DNA from: Ustilago trichophora
Taxonomy: Eukaryota; Basidiomycota; Ustilaginomycetes; Ustilaginales; Ustilaginaceae
Direction of reading: 5' to 3'
Length of the DNA stretch: 64,000 nt
Assembly (NCBI GenBank): GCA_900323505.1
Contig: OOIN01000031.1
Coordinates: 310,001-374,000 of the forward strand
Positions 9,254 through 20,100 of this stretch are shown piece by piece. The notes below the pieces were generated by a model that saw only the letters and a program-made list of their open reading frames with translations, did no database searches and was not told the DNA's origin. The position numbers and the translations under genes are program-made. Each line of letters starts with the position of its first letter. The first letter of the stretch is position 1.

Positions 9254-12043
9254 ATGACGGACGTCGGCGAACCTGCTCGTCCACGAGCCGTGCAAACTGG
9301 CAACTCGGCCTCTTCGAGCTCTCCAAGGCAGTCTTCTCTAGCTCAGGCTGAAAGCCATCGTCCCACGGCTTCTAGCTCTCCCAGCTCTTCTCCCACGCCC
9401 TCGAATGCATCGCATCCAGCCTCGCTCAACGGTGACGATGCCAGGCATGGAACTTCCCCTGCTACCTCGGTGGATGGACCTTCTGTGCCGCCAACGGGAC
9501 TCAAGCTGGACATGAGCTCCACCACTGCCCAGAGTCGTCATGAACAGGAGGCTTCGCTCAGTCGAGCCGGCGTGGCTCGTTCGCCTCATCCGCTCGATGC
9601 TTCGCAAGAGGCACGTGCGTCCCTCGCAGCTAGGCCTGGTAGTATCCTTGCGACGATGCAGGAAGAAGGTCCCGCCTTTTTGGAAAATCGACGCGAGTCG
9701 ACACTGGGCTTTGATGCCGCTCAGTCGTACTCGCAGATGGAGCAAGCCATGCGTGCTTCGCGCAACCGCTCTGCTTCGAGCGCCGCAGCCCTCGCGCTTC
9801 ACGGCAACAGTGCTTCCTTTGTAGATCGATGGGCAAGCAATGCCTCTGGACGAATCGCTCAAGCTAGAAGCATCTGGGAAGGATCTAACGCCGACACGCT
9901 CTCCAGCGGTGGCTCTACCAGCGGCAGTGGTGCGCCGCAGCGACCACTCTCCCAGCTGCAGCGCGGTCTCTCGGCCTCATTTGTCCGCAGCAAGCCAGAG
10001 CCGCCCTCGCCTTCGCCATTCCTCAGCTCGCCCGCCGGGTTCCACGACTTGGGCTTTGACTTCACCGAGACGTCGTCGCTACGAACGTCGCGCGCCAGCA
10101 CGCACGCCGTCTCGTCTCCCTTTGGCGCGGTGCCTGATCTTCCAGAGCTGTCATCATATCCTGAGTCAGGAAACGCCGAGGAGATGCAGCGCCCGACAGG
10201 GGGGACCGAGTCGAGACGTCACTCTGTAGCGGGCCCTGGACCTCATCGCGAGGCAGCTGGCGTGATCGGAGGTCACCGACGTGCGATTGGCTTTGATGTT
10301 GCCAGCGCGTACGGTCAGGGAAATGCTAGCCGCGACCGTTCCGGTCAAGGCATGGCATCTGACGGAGGCTGGCCTCGTCACGGAAGGGAGCGCAGTGCGA
10401 GCAGCGCTACGCCTGGTTTCAACCCTTTCGCAGGAGGCAGCCTTGCGCTGTCGATGGACGACCTTGCAAGCGATCTTGATGTCGAGCCTTCATCGCAGCG
10501 CGCCAGCATGACAAGTTCGAGGCCTTTGGCGGATCCGCCTCGCGTCCCTACGAGCAGCGCAGCCGATGCTGGCACTCATGCAGCTTCTATGCCCTCGGCT
10601 TTCGATGACCGAGGGTATGGCGGTTTCCGGGCTGGTTCGATTGGCTTTGCGGATGCACAGCGCGCGAATCGCAGCGGCGTGGACAGTCTTTCGGCCAGCT
10701 GGGACATTTTGACGCCTTCACAGATGGCGGCACGCTCACCTGGAGAGGGACAGCGAACCTTGGCAGAGATGACGAGGCAGTTGCGACAGATGTCGATGGG
10801 AGAGGGGGACATGCGAGCGCGCCCTCATCCTTCGGGTGTCGCCTCGATCTTTGACAGCCAGGCAGAAGGCACTCGCACTGTGCGCGCCAGTCCTGGAACG
10901 TCGCCGACGAGCAATCGTGCGCCCAGCACAATGCATGGGCTTTCAGCTCAGGCAAAGTCATTTATAGCGTCGCAGCCTCTGCCTCCGCTGGCGCAAGATG
11001 CACTCGGAGGCCTCAATGGGTATGGATTCCTGCCTCCCGCGATGGCTCAGGGCAGCCACCTCGGCTCGCAGATGCCGGTGATGCCTCCCTATGGCCTGCC
11101 GCAGCAGCTTGGGTTTGGTGGATCTGTGGTAGGTCTGCCTGGTACTGGTATGATGCCAGGGTTGTCGTCGAACGATGTGACCTTCTCGAGCTTGGCTGCG
11201 CTGGGACCCATGCCACCGTCTTCGATGGGAGCACCGGGCGGCTTGGGAAGTCTGGGTGGGCCTTTTACCAGCGCAGGCACTACGGGCGAACTTCAGGATC
11301 TTGGCAAAGGTGTGCCACTGGCAACTCTATCGAAGGATACGCCGCTGTACATTGTAGAGTTCAAGCAGGGACGTACGGATCTGTTCTTCCAATCGAGGTC
11401 TCCATCGCAGTCGCCCTCGAAACGCGATGTCGAAGCGATCCGACGCGGCGATCTGGTGATTGTTGAAGCCGACCGTGGCAAGGATCTGGGCACGGTGGTG
11501 AATGACAGCATCACGGTGGAACAGGTGCAAGCGTTCCTTGCGCACCAGTCGGATCTGACGATTGGGACTGCGGCTGTGGGAGCGGCAGGAGTGCACGGAC
11601 AAGGTGGCTTGTTGGGCGCTTCGAGTAGCGGTGACGACACGTCTTCGATGGCCTCTGGTTTGAGTGGCTCGCCTTGTTCGACGACGATGAGTGGCACTCA
11701 GGGTTTGACGAGCTCGGGTGGCGTGGGAACTCGACCGATGCGCACGATCAACCCAAAGCGTCTGTTTACCAAGGCGACGGCAGCCGATACGAGCACGCTT
11801 TACTCGAAAGCGCAGGACGAAGAGCGGGCTCTGCAGCTGTGTGCATCGAAGGTGATGCAGCGAGGGCTTGCGATGAGTGTGGTAGCTGCCGAGATGCAGT
11901 GGGATAGGCGCAAGCTCACTTTCTACTATACTGCCAGCATGCGGGTCGACTTTCGCGACCTGGTCAAGGAGCTCTTCCGGTTGTACAAGACGAGGATCTG
12001 GATGTGCCATCTGGGCCATCCCAGTGGCGCCGGCATGGGTTGA
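9254..12043 (+). CDS. PSP1 C-terminal-domain protein
   Basis: 929 residues from the first ATG (9254, CAGCATGACG); the frame is open upstream only to a TTG. Residues 1 to about 685 are low-complexity Ser/Pro/Gly/Ala with no recognised fold. A structured C-terminus matches the PSP1 domain: LYIVEFKQGRTDLFF at about 695, GDLVIVEADRGKDLGTV at about 730, then a Gly/Ser insert. It resumes at about 830 with NPKRLFTKA, LCASKV, MSVVAAEMQWDRRKLTFYY and VDFRDLVKELFRLYKTRIWMCH. PSP1 was named from a budding-yeast suppressor of DNA polymerase mutations, and the domain is widespread in bacteria and eukaryotes. The molecular role here is unknown. The disordered N-terminus suggests a regulatory or RNP protein. 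Confidence 0.8.
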   Translation: MTDVGEPARPRAVQTGNSASSSSPRQSSLAQAESHRPTASSSPSSSPTPSNASHPASLNGDDARHGTSPATSVDGPSVPPTGLKLDMSSTTAQSRHEQEASLSRAGVARSPHPLDASQEARASLAARPGSILATMQEEGPAFLENRRESTLGFDAAQSYSQMEQAMRASRNRSASSAAALALHGNSASFVDRWASNASGRIAQARSIWEGSNADTLSSGGSTSGSGAPQRPLSQLQRGLSASFVRSKPEPPSPSPFLSSPAGFHDLGFDFTETSSLRTSRASTHAVSSPFGAVPDLPELSSYPESGNAEEMQRPTGGTESRRHSVAGPGPHREAAGVIGGHRRAIGFDVASAYGQGNASRDRSGQGMASDGGWPRHGRERSASSATPGFNPFAGGSLALSMDDLASDLDVEPSSQRASMTSSRPLADPPRVPTSSAADAGTHAASMPSAFDDRGYGGFRAGSIGFADAQRANRSGVDSLSASWDILTPSQMAARSPGEGQRTLAEMTRQLRQMSMGEGDMRARPHPSGVASIFDSQAEGTRTVRASPGTSPTSNRAPSTMHGLSAQAKSFIASQPLPPLAQDALGGLNGYGFLPPAMAQGSHLGSQMPVMPPYGLPQQLGFGGSVVGLPGTGMMPGLSSNDVTFSSLAALGPMPPSSMGAPGGLGSLGGPFTSAGTTGELQDLGKGVPLATLSKDTPLYIVEFKQGRTDLFFQSRSPSQSPSKRDVEAIRRGDLVIVEADRGKDLGTVVNDSITVEQVQAFLAHQSDLTIGTAAVGAAGVHGQGGLLGASSSGDDTSSMASGLSGSPCSTTMSGTQGLTSSGGVGTRPMRTINPKRLFTKATAADTSTLYSKAQDEERALQLCASKVMQRGLAMSVVAAEMQWDRRKLTFYYTASMRVDFRDLVKELFRLYKTRIWMCHLGHPSGAGMG

Positions 12044-12504
12044 CGAAGGTGTAACAGACCATTGCGACAAGGCGATTTTTTCTCGATACGTCACCTCTGT
12101 AATTCGACACGATTCTATGGGCTGCCATAAGGAGCAAGAAGATTTTGGCTGCGACATTGAGATAGCACTTGATACTTTTGTAATTTGATTTAGTGGATGA
12201 GCTATGAATGCAAAATGGCAATGTTGCTTGATCCCACACCAGCGTGACGATGTTGAACGAGTCTGGTGGTGTCGAGATGGCAGCAAGGTGCAGGCCTATG
12301 TGTAACACAAAAGGTGAGCATATTGGCAGGTCAAGATGAAATTTTTAAGCTTGAGAGATTCCCAAAGAAAAAAAAAAAGAAAAAAAAGAGGCCATTAAAA
12401 TCGAAAAAAACGATAGGAATCTGGGGTTGACTGCATCTTGCACAAGGAAGAGACCACAATTGACACTGCTGTTGCGAATGAGTGGCTCAATGTGGAAAGA
12501 GCGT

Positions 12505-12505
12505 A

Positions 12506-12543
<38 letters not shown>
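12505..12543. repeat. Compound GT/GA microsatellite
   Basis: About ten GT units run straight into about nine GA units. Confidence 0.9.
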
Positions 12544-12624
12544 TCAAAGAGAGACAAGGTCTGCATGGCTGGCTGGCTGGCTGGCAGGCTTGGTCTGTCT
12601 CGGGCCTCAGAGCTTGTTTGGCCG

Positions 12625-12659
12625 TGTACAGTACAGTACATACATGTACAGTACAGTAT
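12625..12659. repeat. Paired CAGTA repeats
   Basis: GTACAGTACAGTACA, then TACAT, then GTACAGTACAGTA. Each half is self-complementary around GTAC. Member of the dispersed TACTG/CAGTA family. Confidence 0.9.
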
Positions 12660-12974
12660 GGGATTTTGGCTGCGAGTTGCATGTGACCCTGCACGAGCCA
12701 CAGCTGCACACTCTGAGCTTTTCCGTTTGTCCTTCCTTGTCCGGCTTTCTTCCCAAAGAGAATCCAAAAAACAATCTCGCAGTCGCCAAGCACAGACTCC
12801 CTCTTGTGCTCCATTTGCCCCGTGCCACATCAGCCAATCATTCAAGTCGCATTGCTGCTCTCACCCTCTTTGCCTCCACCATCATCATCTCCACAAAAAG
12901 ACTCACATCGTTGACGATTCCTTCTTCAAGCTAAAGTTTCAAACAGCGTCCTCGTTACGCTCTTTATACTCAAC

Positions 12975-14899
12975 ATGGTCTGGTCTCCTCCTGTTGCTCC
13001 ATCGTCTGCCAAGGACAAGTCGAGGTAGGTACTAGATACCGCACAGCTACATCATCCTATTTGCCACACAATGACGCTGACTTTTCTCATCCATCTTTGC
13101 CTTCTCACCGCAGCTTCGCTTACGAGTCAACTGTCCACCGCTGGCCTGCGATCCTCACTCAGGTCATCGACGGCATCTACAGCGCCAACTATGCGCTCTC
13201 CTACTCGCGCACCAACCAATCCGCCAAGATTGAAGAAGGCAAGCAAATCATCGAAAAGGTTGCTGCGCTCAAGCATGACATGAGCCGCGACCGACCCCTC
13301 GAGCCCATCGGTGTTGTCTCTGGCAACGATGCCGACAACGGTCCCTCGACCGAGCTCTTTGACTCGACCATTGAAAAGGAAAAGTGGACTTGGTTTAGCG
13401 CTCCTTGGCTCTTTGCCGAGTGCTACCTCTACCGTCTGCTGAGGAGCTTCTTTGCTCGCAGCCAGCACTGGAAGCAGTACGACCCCTTCTCCAAGACCAA
13501 GCTCGACACGTTCAAGAGCTCCGGTACTGCCATTAGCGCTCTCGCTGTCACCATCGAGGATCTCGTCACCAAGTCGCTTTCTTCCCAGCAGGGTCCCGAG
13601 TCGACTCCTCAAGGTCGTGAAATCCTCTTCCACGAGATGGCCCAGATGTCGCTCTGGGGCAACGCTACCGATCTCAGCCTGCTCACCAATCTGTCCTATT
13701 CCGATCTGCAAGCCTTGCAAACTACCGGTCGCGAGCAACAGCAAGCCCGCAGCAAGTTTATCCTCGCCAACGATCTCGACCAGGCTTGGAACAAGATCTC
13801 ATCGCTCAAGCATGGCCGCGTCGACATTGTGCTCGACAATGCCGGCTTCGAGCTGGTCACCGACATGATCTTTGCCGACTGGCTTCTGACCACACCTCAT
13901 GTCGCCGAAGTGGTTTTCCATCCTAAGAACATGCCCTGGTTCGTCTCGGATGTCACTCCCGCTGACTTCCGACACACGATCGAGTCGCTTCTCGAGCCTA
14001 GCTTTTTTGCCCGACACGAGGATGCTGGACACGACCGCCACCGCAGTGTCAGCCGAAGCCGTGACTTGCAGGCTGATCCAAGCAAATACTCGTTCAACGC
14101 CTCTGGTGGACAGGGCGCATCTCCCGCCGGTTCGCGTTCGCTGCAGATGGCCGATAGCAAGGACCGCGGTCGCTCGCCTCACCCTTCGGGCAGCTTGCAC
14201 CTCCAGGCGAGGGATGGCAGTGTCGACTCGACTGGACGAGGCCGTGCTCCTGCTGGCAGCCGCAACTTCCAGATGGACCCTGCTTACTTTAAGAATGCGC
14301 GATCGCAGACCATCTCTCCCTCTAGATCGTACGTCATGGACAGCTCGCGCTTCTCTTCGCTCTCGATTCACGACGAAGAGCCCAACGCCGACGACGAGCG
14401 ACACGGCCGTGGTCGATCGACCACGGTCAAGGACGAGACGCCCTCTTCTCAGACTCCTGTCCAGGCTATGGTGAGGAGGTGGATGAAGCACATGGAATCT
14501 GGCCGATTCAAACTTTCTGTACCTCTCGACACTCCTCTGGGCGCCGACACCGGCGCAAGCAACGGCTTTTGGACTCAACCCGTCTCGTACGCCAACATGG
14601 CCACCTATGCACCCGAGCTTCACGCCGAGCTCGCCTCCAAGAGCGACTTGGTGATTTTCAAGGGTGACCTCAACTACCGCAAACTCACCTCGGATGCCAC
14701 ATGGAAGTCAGACACGAGCTTCCGTGAGGCTCTGGGACCCTTGGCTGGCACAGTGGAGATCCTGGCACTGAGGACGAACAAGGCCGACGTCTGCGTTGGA
14801 TTGAAGCAGGGCCAGGAGGCAGAGGTGGAGAAGGAGGATCCCAAATGGAGAGTGGATGGTAAATGGGCCGTTGTGCAGTACTGTGCCAAGGACAAGTAA
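12975..14899 (+). CDS. DUF89/ARMT1-type metal-dependent phosphatase
   Basis: Two exons: 12975-13024 and 13114-14899, with an 89-bp GT-AG intron near the start. The 611-residue product begins MVWSPPVAPSS; the splice joins a Ser codon and leads into SFAYESTVHRWP. Family signatures are the ANDLDQAWN stretch, DNAGFELVTDMIFADWLL (metal-binding Asp and Asn) and VFHPKNMPWFVSDV. Near the end, SDLVIFKGDLNYRKL matches the family's second conserved block. Members are Mn/Co/Ni-dependent phosphatases thought to clear damaging sugar phosphates; a methyltransferase role was proposed for the human protein. An insertion of about 150 residues (about 325-475) splits the domain with repeated SR-x-LQ-type units, absent from the usual compact family form. 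Function is by family; the insert's role is unknown. Confidence 0.87.
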
Positions 14900-15017
14900 A
14901 GTTGCAGTACAGTCTAGATAGCAAATACTTGGACTTGTGTGTAAAGAATCATAAAAAGTGCACACAAACTGTTTCGTTCGTCTTTTTCCGTGGATATTCG
15001 AGTGTATATTAACAGGT
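14900..15017. other. Convergent 3' gap ARMT1-like/VMA12
   Basis: 118 bp shared by the two 3' untranslated regions. No distinct feature. Confidence 0.4.
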
Positions 15018-16044
15018 TCATGAAGGATCCTTGTTCAAAGTAGACGTCTTTGTTCTGTCCCGTCCTTTTGGCGTGCCTCTATCCAACTGTAATGGCTTGA
15101 ATTCCAGCCCTGTCTTGTGGAGATCAGACCCTTTCATGCGGCTAGATTTGATCTCTTTACTCTGCCTGACGTAGACACTATACCTGTTGTATAGTACCAC
15201 TTCCGCCACCGCTGTCACCACCGCCACGAGCATACTGACCAAAACCTTGTGTCCTACGTTGGCATTTCCGCTAGCCCACCATGCTGCAGTGGCGGTGGCC
15301 AAAGTGGAGAGAAAAATGTTGAGAATGACACTGAGCGTCTGTTGGGCTTCTTTCCATGCTTGCTCCTCGCCTTGACGTAAGAGTGCTCGAGAGGAAGAGG
15401 TGGTGGTAATGGTGGTGGAAGAATGGTGGAGTGGGGATGCAGCGGTGTGCGATGAGGATATGCGCTGAGAGAGGGGAAGGGTAGGGTCAACGCCAGAGAT
15501 GTTGACATAGGAAGAAGGGATCTTGTAAGAGTTGGTGGGGAGGGTGGTAGAGATGCGCTGATATTCGGCTTCCTCTTGGGCTCTACGGATTGCGGTCAGG
15601 GATTCGTCTAATTCCTTGGACTGAGAGGAAAATAGTGAGATTAGGAGACGGAGGTCAGCATTCAAAAAATCATTTATGTAGAGAATGAACGGTTGTGTCT
15701 GGGCGACGTACTCTTTGGAAAACAGGCTTGGGCGGAATGTACACGTGTGACTCCGCAACGAGCGAGGACAGCTTGAGCTTGGTTTGATCCACAACGATAT
15801 CTTGCTCGCCTTGTGCCCATTGTGCAATGTTCAGCAGCACTGTATGCTCCACAATAAGTGGTAGAGCAGCGTCGTTGAAGCTGGTGGTGGGAACGGCAGG
15901 ACTCTGAACTGTCATCTTGGCTTGCTCCGGTTGCTCGTCGAGGGCGGTTTTGAGCGATTGAACCGCATGATGTTTTGACTTGCTTTGTTTCCCAAGGCGC
16001 CTAAGCAGCTGTGAGTTGGATGAAGATAGGACGAGCTTCGTCAT
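15018..16044 (-). CDS. VMA12: Vma12/TMEM199-like ER factor for V-ATPase assembly
   Basis: Minus strand, two exons: 16044-15712 and 15620-15018, with a 91-bp intron. The product is 311 residues from the ATG at 16044 (MTKLVLSSSN). The splice joins VYIPPKPVFQR to SKELDESLTAIRRAQEEAEYQR, the conserved centre of the family. Two membrane segments lie near the C-terminus (LSVILNIFLSTLATATAAWW and VLVSMLVAVVTAVAEVVLY), followed by a basic tail. In yeast, Vma12, Vma21 and Vma22 assemble the V-ATPase Vo sector in the ER. An in-frame ATG at 16158 would add 38 residues with a hydrophobic stretch. I prefer 16044, because family members start with a soluble N-terminus. Confidence 0.75.
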
Positions 16045-16493
16045 ACTCTCTTGTCTCTTTGCTTTCTTGTATGGTTGTTTAAGCGAGTAGAGAAAGGTGG
16101 AAGTACTGTACACCGCCAAGACGAGGACAAGGCCGGCTGAATCGCGGAACTCGGCCATCCTCCACACACACACTCTCTCAAACACTGACACTCTAACAAC
16201 CAATAAAAGTCCGGCCGAGAGCACAGCAAAGTGTTGGTCTTTATTTTTACAGACGCGATGTGGCGCGTGTTTCTGAAACATGCACTTTGCCGATCCTCCT
16301 CAAAGTCACATTTCTTTGAACCTCAAGAACCGTTTATGGCATTTCTTGCTTTGCTGCACAACGCAGACTGCACTGATGTGGGCCTTGAGGACGGTTGAAA
16401 GCAGTACAGTGCAGCACAACAGGCTGTGTCAGTAGTGAAGCAGAACGGTGAATTATACAGCAGCGTAAAATGCGGGGATGTGATTTTAGCACC

Positions 16494-16521
<28 letters not shown>
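16494..16521. repeat. Poly-A tract
   Basis: 28 consecutive A in the VMA12/UPA2 intergenic region. Confidence 0.92.
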
Positions 16522-16524
<3 letters not shown>

Positions 16525-16689
16525 GCGGAGGTCGAAAAAAGGTTCCTTACTGTACGCCAACGCCCAAAAGAAAAGCAAAGGAAGAAAGCTCAAAATCTGA
16601 CGCTTAAACTAGTGAAAGAGTGTGCAGCATGCGTGCGTACGTGACTTTAGCGAGTGGACCGTCCACACGCATGCCATGCCATGCACACG

Positions 16690-16728
16690 CAGACACAGAC
16701 ACAGACACAGACACAGACACAGATACAG
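16690..16728. repeat. ACACAG hexamer repeat
   Basis: About six units of the hexamer (agacacagacacagacacag and on) in the UPA2 leader or promoter. Confidence 0.9.
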
Positions 16729-17125
16729 GCACACACGCTTGCCTTCATCATTCCAATCAATCCAACCATTCGTAAGCTAGCTATCGACATTGGCCTCAAC
16801 GTACCTCAGCTTCCTCCTCCTCCTCCTCATCATCACCATCATCATACTACTACTTTCCCATTTCTCGTTACAAGTACAGCAAGCGCTGATAGCATAAAAC
16901 ATCCTCCTTCTCAACGCTTCTATCGGATTATCAGCAACACGATCGCTCGATTACTATCAATGGCTTGCATCTAGCCTGGCTGGTCATCGTCGTTGCTCCC
17001 CCTGCATCTGCGTTTGCTTCCGCGGCGTCGTGGGACTCTTCTGCCCGAATCAGAGTCGAGGAAGCATCAAGGCGGGTGACACCTCACACAGCACTCCTTC
17101 ATCCGTGGCATAGAAAGTGGCAAAG

Positions 17126-20100
17126 ATGGACGGAAGCTCACTCAACGTCGCTGCCCCCGTCTTTCAGCCTGGAGGTGGCAGCGCTCCAACGGCGCGACAA
17201 CCTTCACCGCTCCAGATGCCTCCGTCAGTGTCTGGTCTAGGAACACCGTTACAGGACCGCAATGGCCCGCCATCTCAAGCATTTCAACCCGCAATGGTAA
17301 GTTTGATTCTCCCTCTTCCTCTGTCACACCACAACGAGAGCTATCTCGCCACGATTCGGCCTCAGACTTTGTTACCATCACCTAATTGGTTTCACGAGCA
17401 CTCCTACTGACATCATCGTATACTTTCGTTTCATATGCGACAGCTCTCTCAAATCCAAAACCAGATGACCCCAGGCGGTGGCGTGCCCGGCGGAATGGTT
17501 CACATGAATGCCAACTCGCGCCCCTTTATACCCGGCGGAGCTCCTCCAGCCATCTTCAAGCCACAGACTCCCACTACACCTTATCACTCCGCTTCACCTT
17601 CCATCACAAACCCATCTCGATCGCCTCTACCAGCCCATAGGTTGGGTCATGGCATGAATCCGGCAAGCGTCCAACTCACCGGTTTACCCGCCTTTCTCGC
17701 TACACCTCCCATCATGACCAACCTGCCTCATTCCACTGGCTTTGCAGGCCCACCATCTCCCCTCTCGCCCAACGCCTCGGTTCCACCAAGCCCTTTCATG
17801 TTGCCTCAGGGTCAGCCGAATTTGGGCCTGCCGTACCCGGGAGGGCTCATGAACGGAGCCGGTATCAAGTTCAGAAAGGGCAAAGGTCCGCAGCCTGTCA
17901 CTCCGCTCAAGACAACGGGTCACAATTCTACCCCTTCAATATCTATGAACCCAGCCGCGTTCGCTGCGAGCTTGGCTGCACTAAAGGCAAAGAAAAAGGT
18001 CGTTGTCTCGGTGCCCAACGAGCAGCCTCTGCCTGAGGACGAGGCAATTCTAGCTCAGTCACAGGATGAGCTCGGAAAAGAGGCTGACGCTGAGGCCACA
18101 GATGCCAGCAAAGCCGAAGCTGCAAAACGTCGTCATGCTCGTGCTGCAGCTTTGACACGTCAGAAGTGGGTTCAACGACAACCGTGGGAATCGACCCAGC
18201 ATGATCTCGTGCCTTGCATCGAGGTGCCCGAGGATGCCATCGTCACCTGCGAGATTCATCCTGAGCCATGGCCTCACTCTCGTGGCCTGCCAGATACCAT
18301 CGACATCTATCTTCCAGGCATGAGCGCATGGGATGAATACCGAGAAATGCGCCTCGAGGAGCAGCAGATGGAAGCCCAAGCTGCCGAACAGGACCTCTTC
18401 CTGCCCTTGGTTCGCCCCAAGCCGCTGCTGCCATCCGAATTCGCCGCCTTCAACGCCGACCACAAGGGGCGCAGTCTGTCCATCTCCACTCCAGCCGATC
18501 CGAGCATGGTCTCGTTCAAGCTCAACCGCTTCTTGCAGTCACAGCAGCTCTCGCGTGATGATCCTAACCGACCCATCGATGATGAACAGGCGAAAAGCCT
18601 CCAAGACGCCAACAAGCCGTTCGGTCGCTTCCAGACGGATCTTCCGAACCGTCTGCGTGAAGCCTTTGCTCGCCGCCGCGGTGAGAGTACCGACCTGCAT
18701 CTTCGCCCACCGCTCAAGCACAGCCACACCATGTCGCTTGGCTTGCCCAGCTCGGGTGGCCCGTTCGGCCCAGAGGTGTTCAGCGCACTCGACATGATTC
18801 GCGCCAACTCGGATGAAGGCCCGTCCAAGCCGCCTTTGGAGGCTCAAGATTTGCCTGAGAAGCCCTCGTCGGATTCTGAAGCCATGATAGGCCGAGCAGA
18901 ACCGTTCCTCGCCAACATCGCTGAAGATGACGGTGAACAGGAGGCTGAGCTTGCTGAAAGTGCTTTCGATGGTGCAAAGGGTACGGAAAGTGGTAGCTGG
19001 AAGGATCTAGGTAGAGGATTCGGTTATGATCCTGAACCTCAAGCTGAAAGAGGAGCTTCAAAGAGACACGCAAGACAGGCTTCGAGGATTTCCGTGAGCA
19101 CCTCGCGCCGTGGTGGCGAAGCAAGCGACGGAGAGATCCTGTCCGAAGGTGACGAGCTCGAAATTCGCACCAACCCAAGCGAAGATGCGGATGCTTCCGA
19201 CTTTGAAGACGAGATCGACGAGTATGGGCCCGAGCACTGGCATGCTCGCCGCGGCAGCGCCCACTTTTCTGCCTTTGGCGATGCTCACCATCGTCACGGA
19301 TACGATGACATGTCAGACGACGACAGTCTTCGGGACTCGCTCACTCCGTCTGACGAGCAATTCAGCAATCCTTCTGATGAAGAGGCGGCAAGAGAAGAGC
19401 GCATCTTTCGCCGACAGCATCGCGCAGCTGAGCGAGCCGCTCGTCGAGAGCGAAAGCTTCGCCAACGTGGTCGAGCCAACACCGACAACACGCTCCCCAG
19501 CAGCAGCATCGGCGAGGCCGACATTCACGACCACGGCCGCTTCGACTACGAACAGAGACAACGCTCCCACCAAGACGAGATCATCAGCAATCCTTCGGAC
19601 GAGGTGCAGTCTGATGTGGACGACAGCCAGACGTTTGGTCATGCGGATCGTCCCAGGCGGGCAGATGATGGCCCACGTCTTAGTCAGGACTTCCGCTTCC
19701 CTCCTCCCAAGCCTGTGACGATTCACAACTCGCCAGCTCGTCAGGGCAATGGTCCCCCCATGTCTGGAACACTTGGACGGTCCTCGGGCATTTCGATGCT
19801 CAATCCTGGTGCCAAGGAATTCAAGTTTGGCGGTGCAAGTGCTGCGACCCGGGCTGTCTCTGCTCCGGTTTCGAGCGTCAAAGATACGCAAGAGGGTACG
19901 GCGGGTCACTTCCGCTTGCCTAGCATCAAGACTTCCAGTTTCGGATCGAGCGCGCTTGGTGACGTACCTGCCAATGCACCTCATCTCAATGTGGGAGCTC
20001 CGTCCTTCACCCCTGGAGCATTCACGTTCAAAGCACCGGTGCGTCTTCAAGTACCAGAATCCGTACGCATCGCTTCGCCCGATGGAGCTGCGACTGGCTT

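Larger units (their letters stand above)
12044..12974. other. Intergenic region between PSP1-domain gene and ARMT1-like gene
   Basis: About 930 bp. It holds a compound GT/GA microsatellite (about 12505-12543), two CAGTA repeat blocks separated by TACAT (12625-12659) and a CT/CA-rich leader before the ATG at 12975. No open frame looks like a gene. Confidence 0.5.
16045..17125. promoter_or_regulatory. Divergent region VMA12/UPA2
   Basis: About 1.1 kb between the start codons. It contains a TACTGTAC motif (about 16102-16112), a poly-A tract (16494-16521), an ACACAG repeat (about 16690-16728) and a CT/CAT-rich leader before UPA2. Includes the alternative upstream ATG of VMA12 at 16158. No gene seen. 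Confidence 0.5.
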
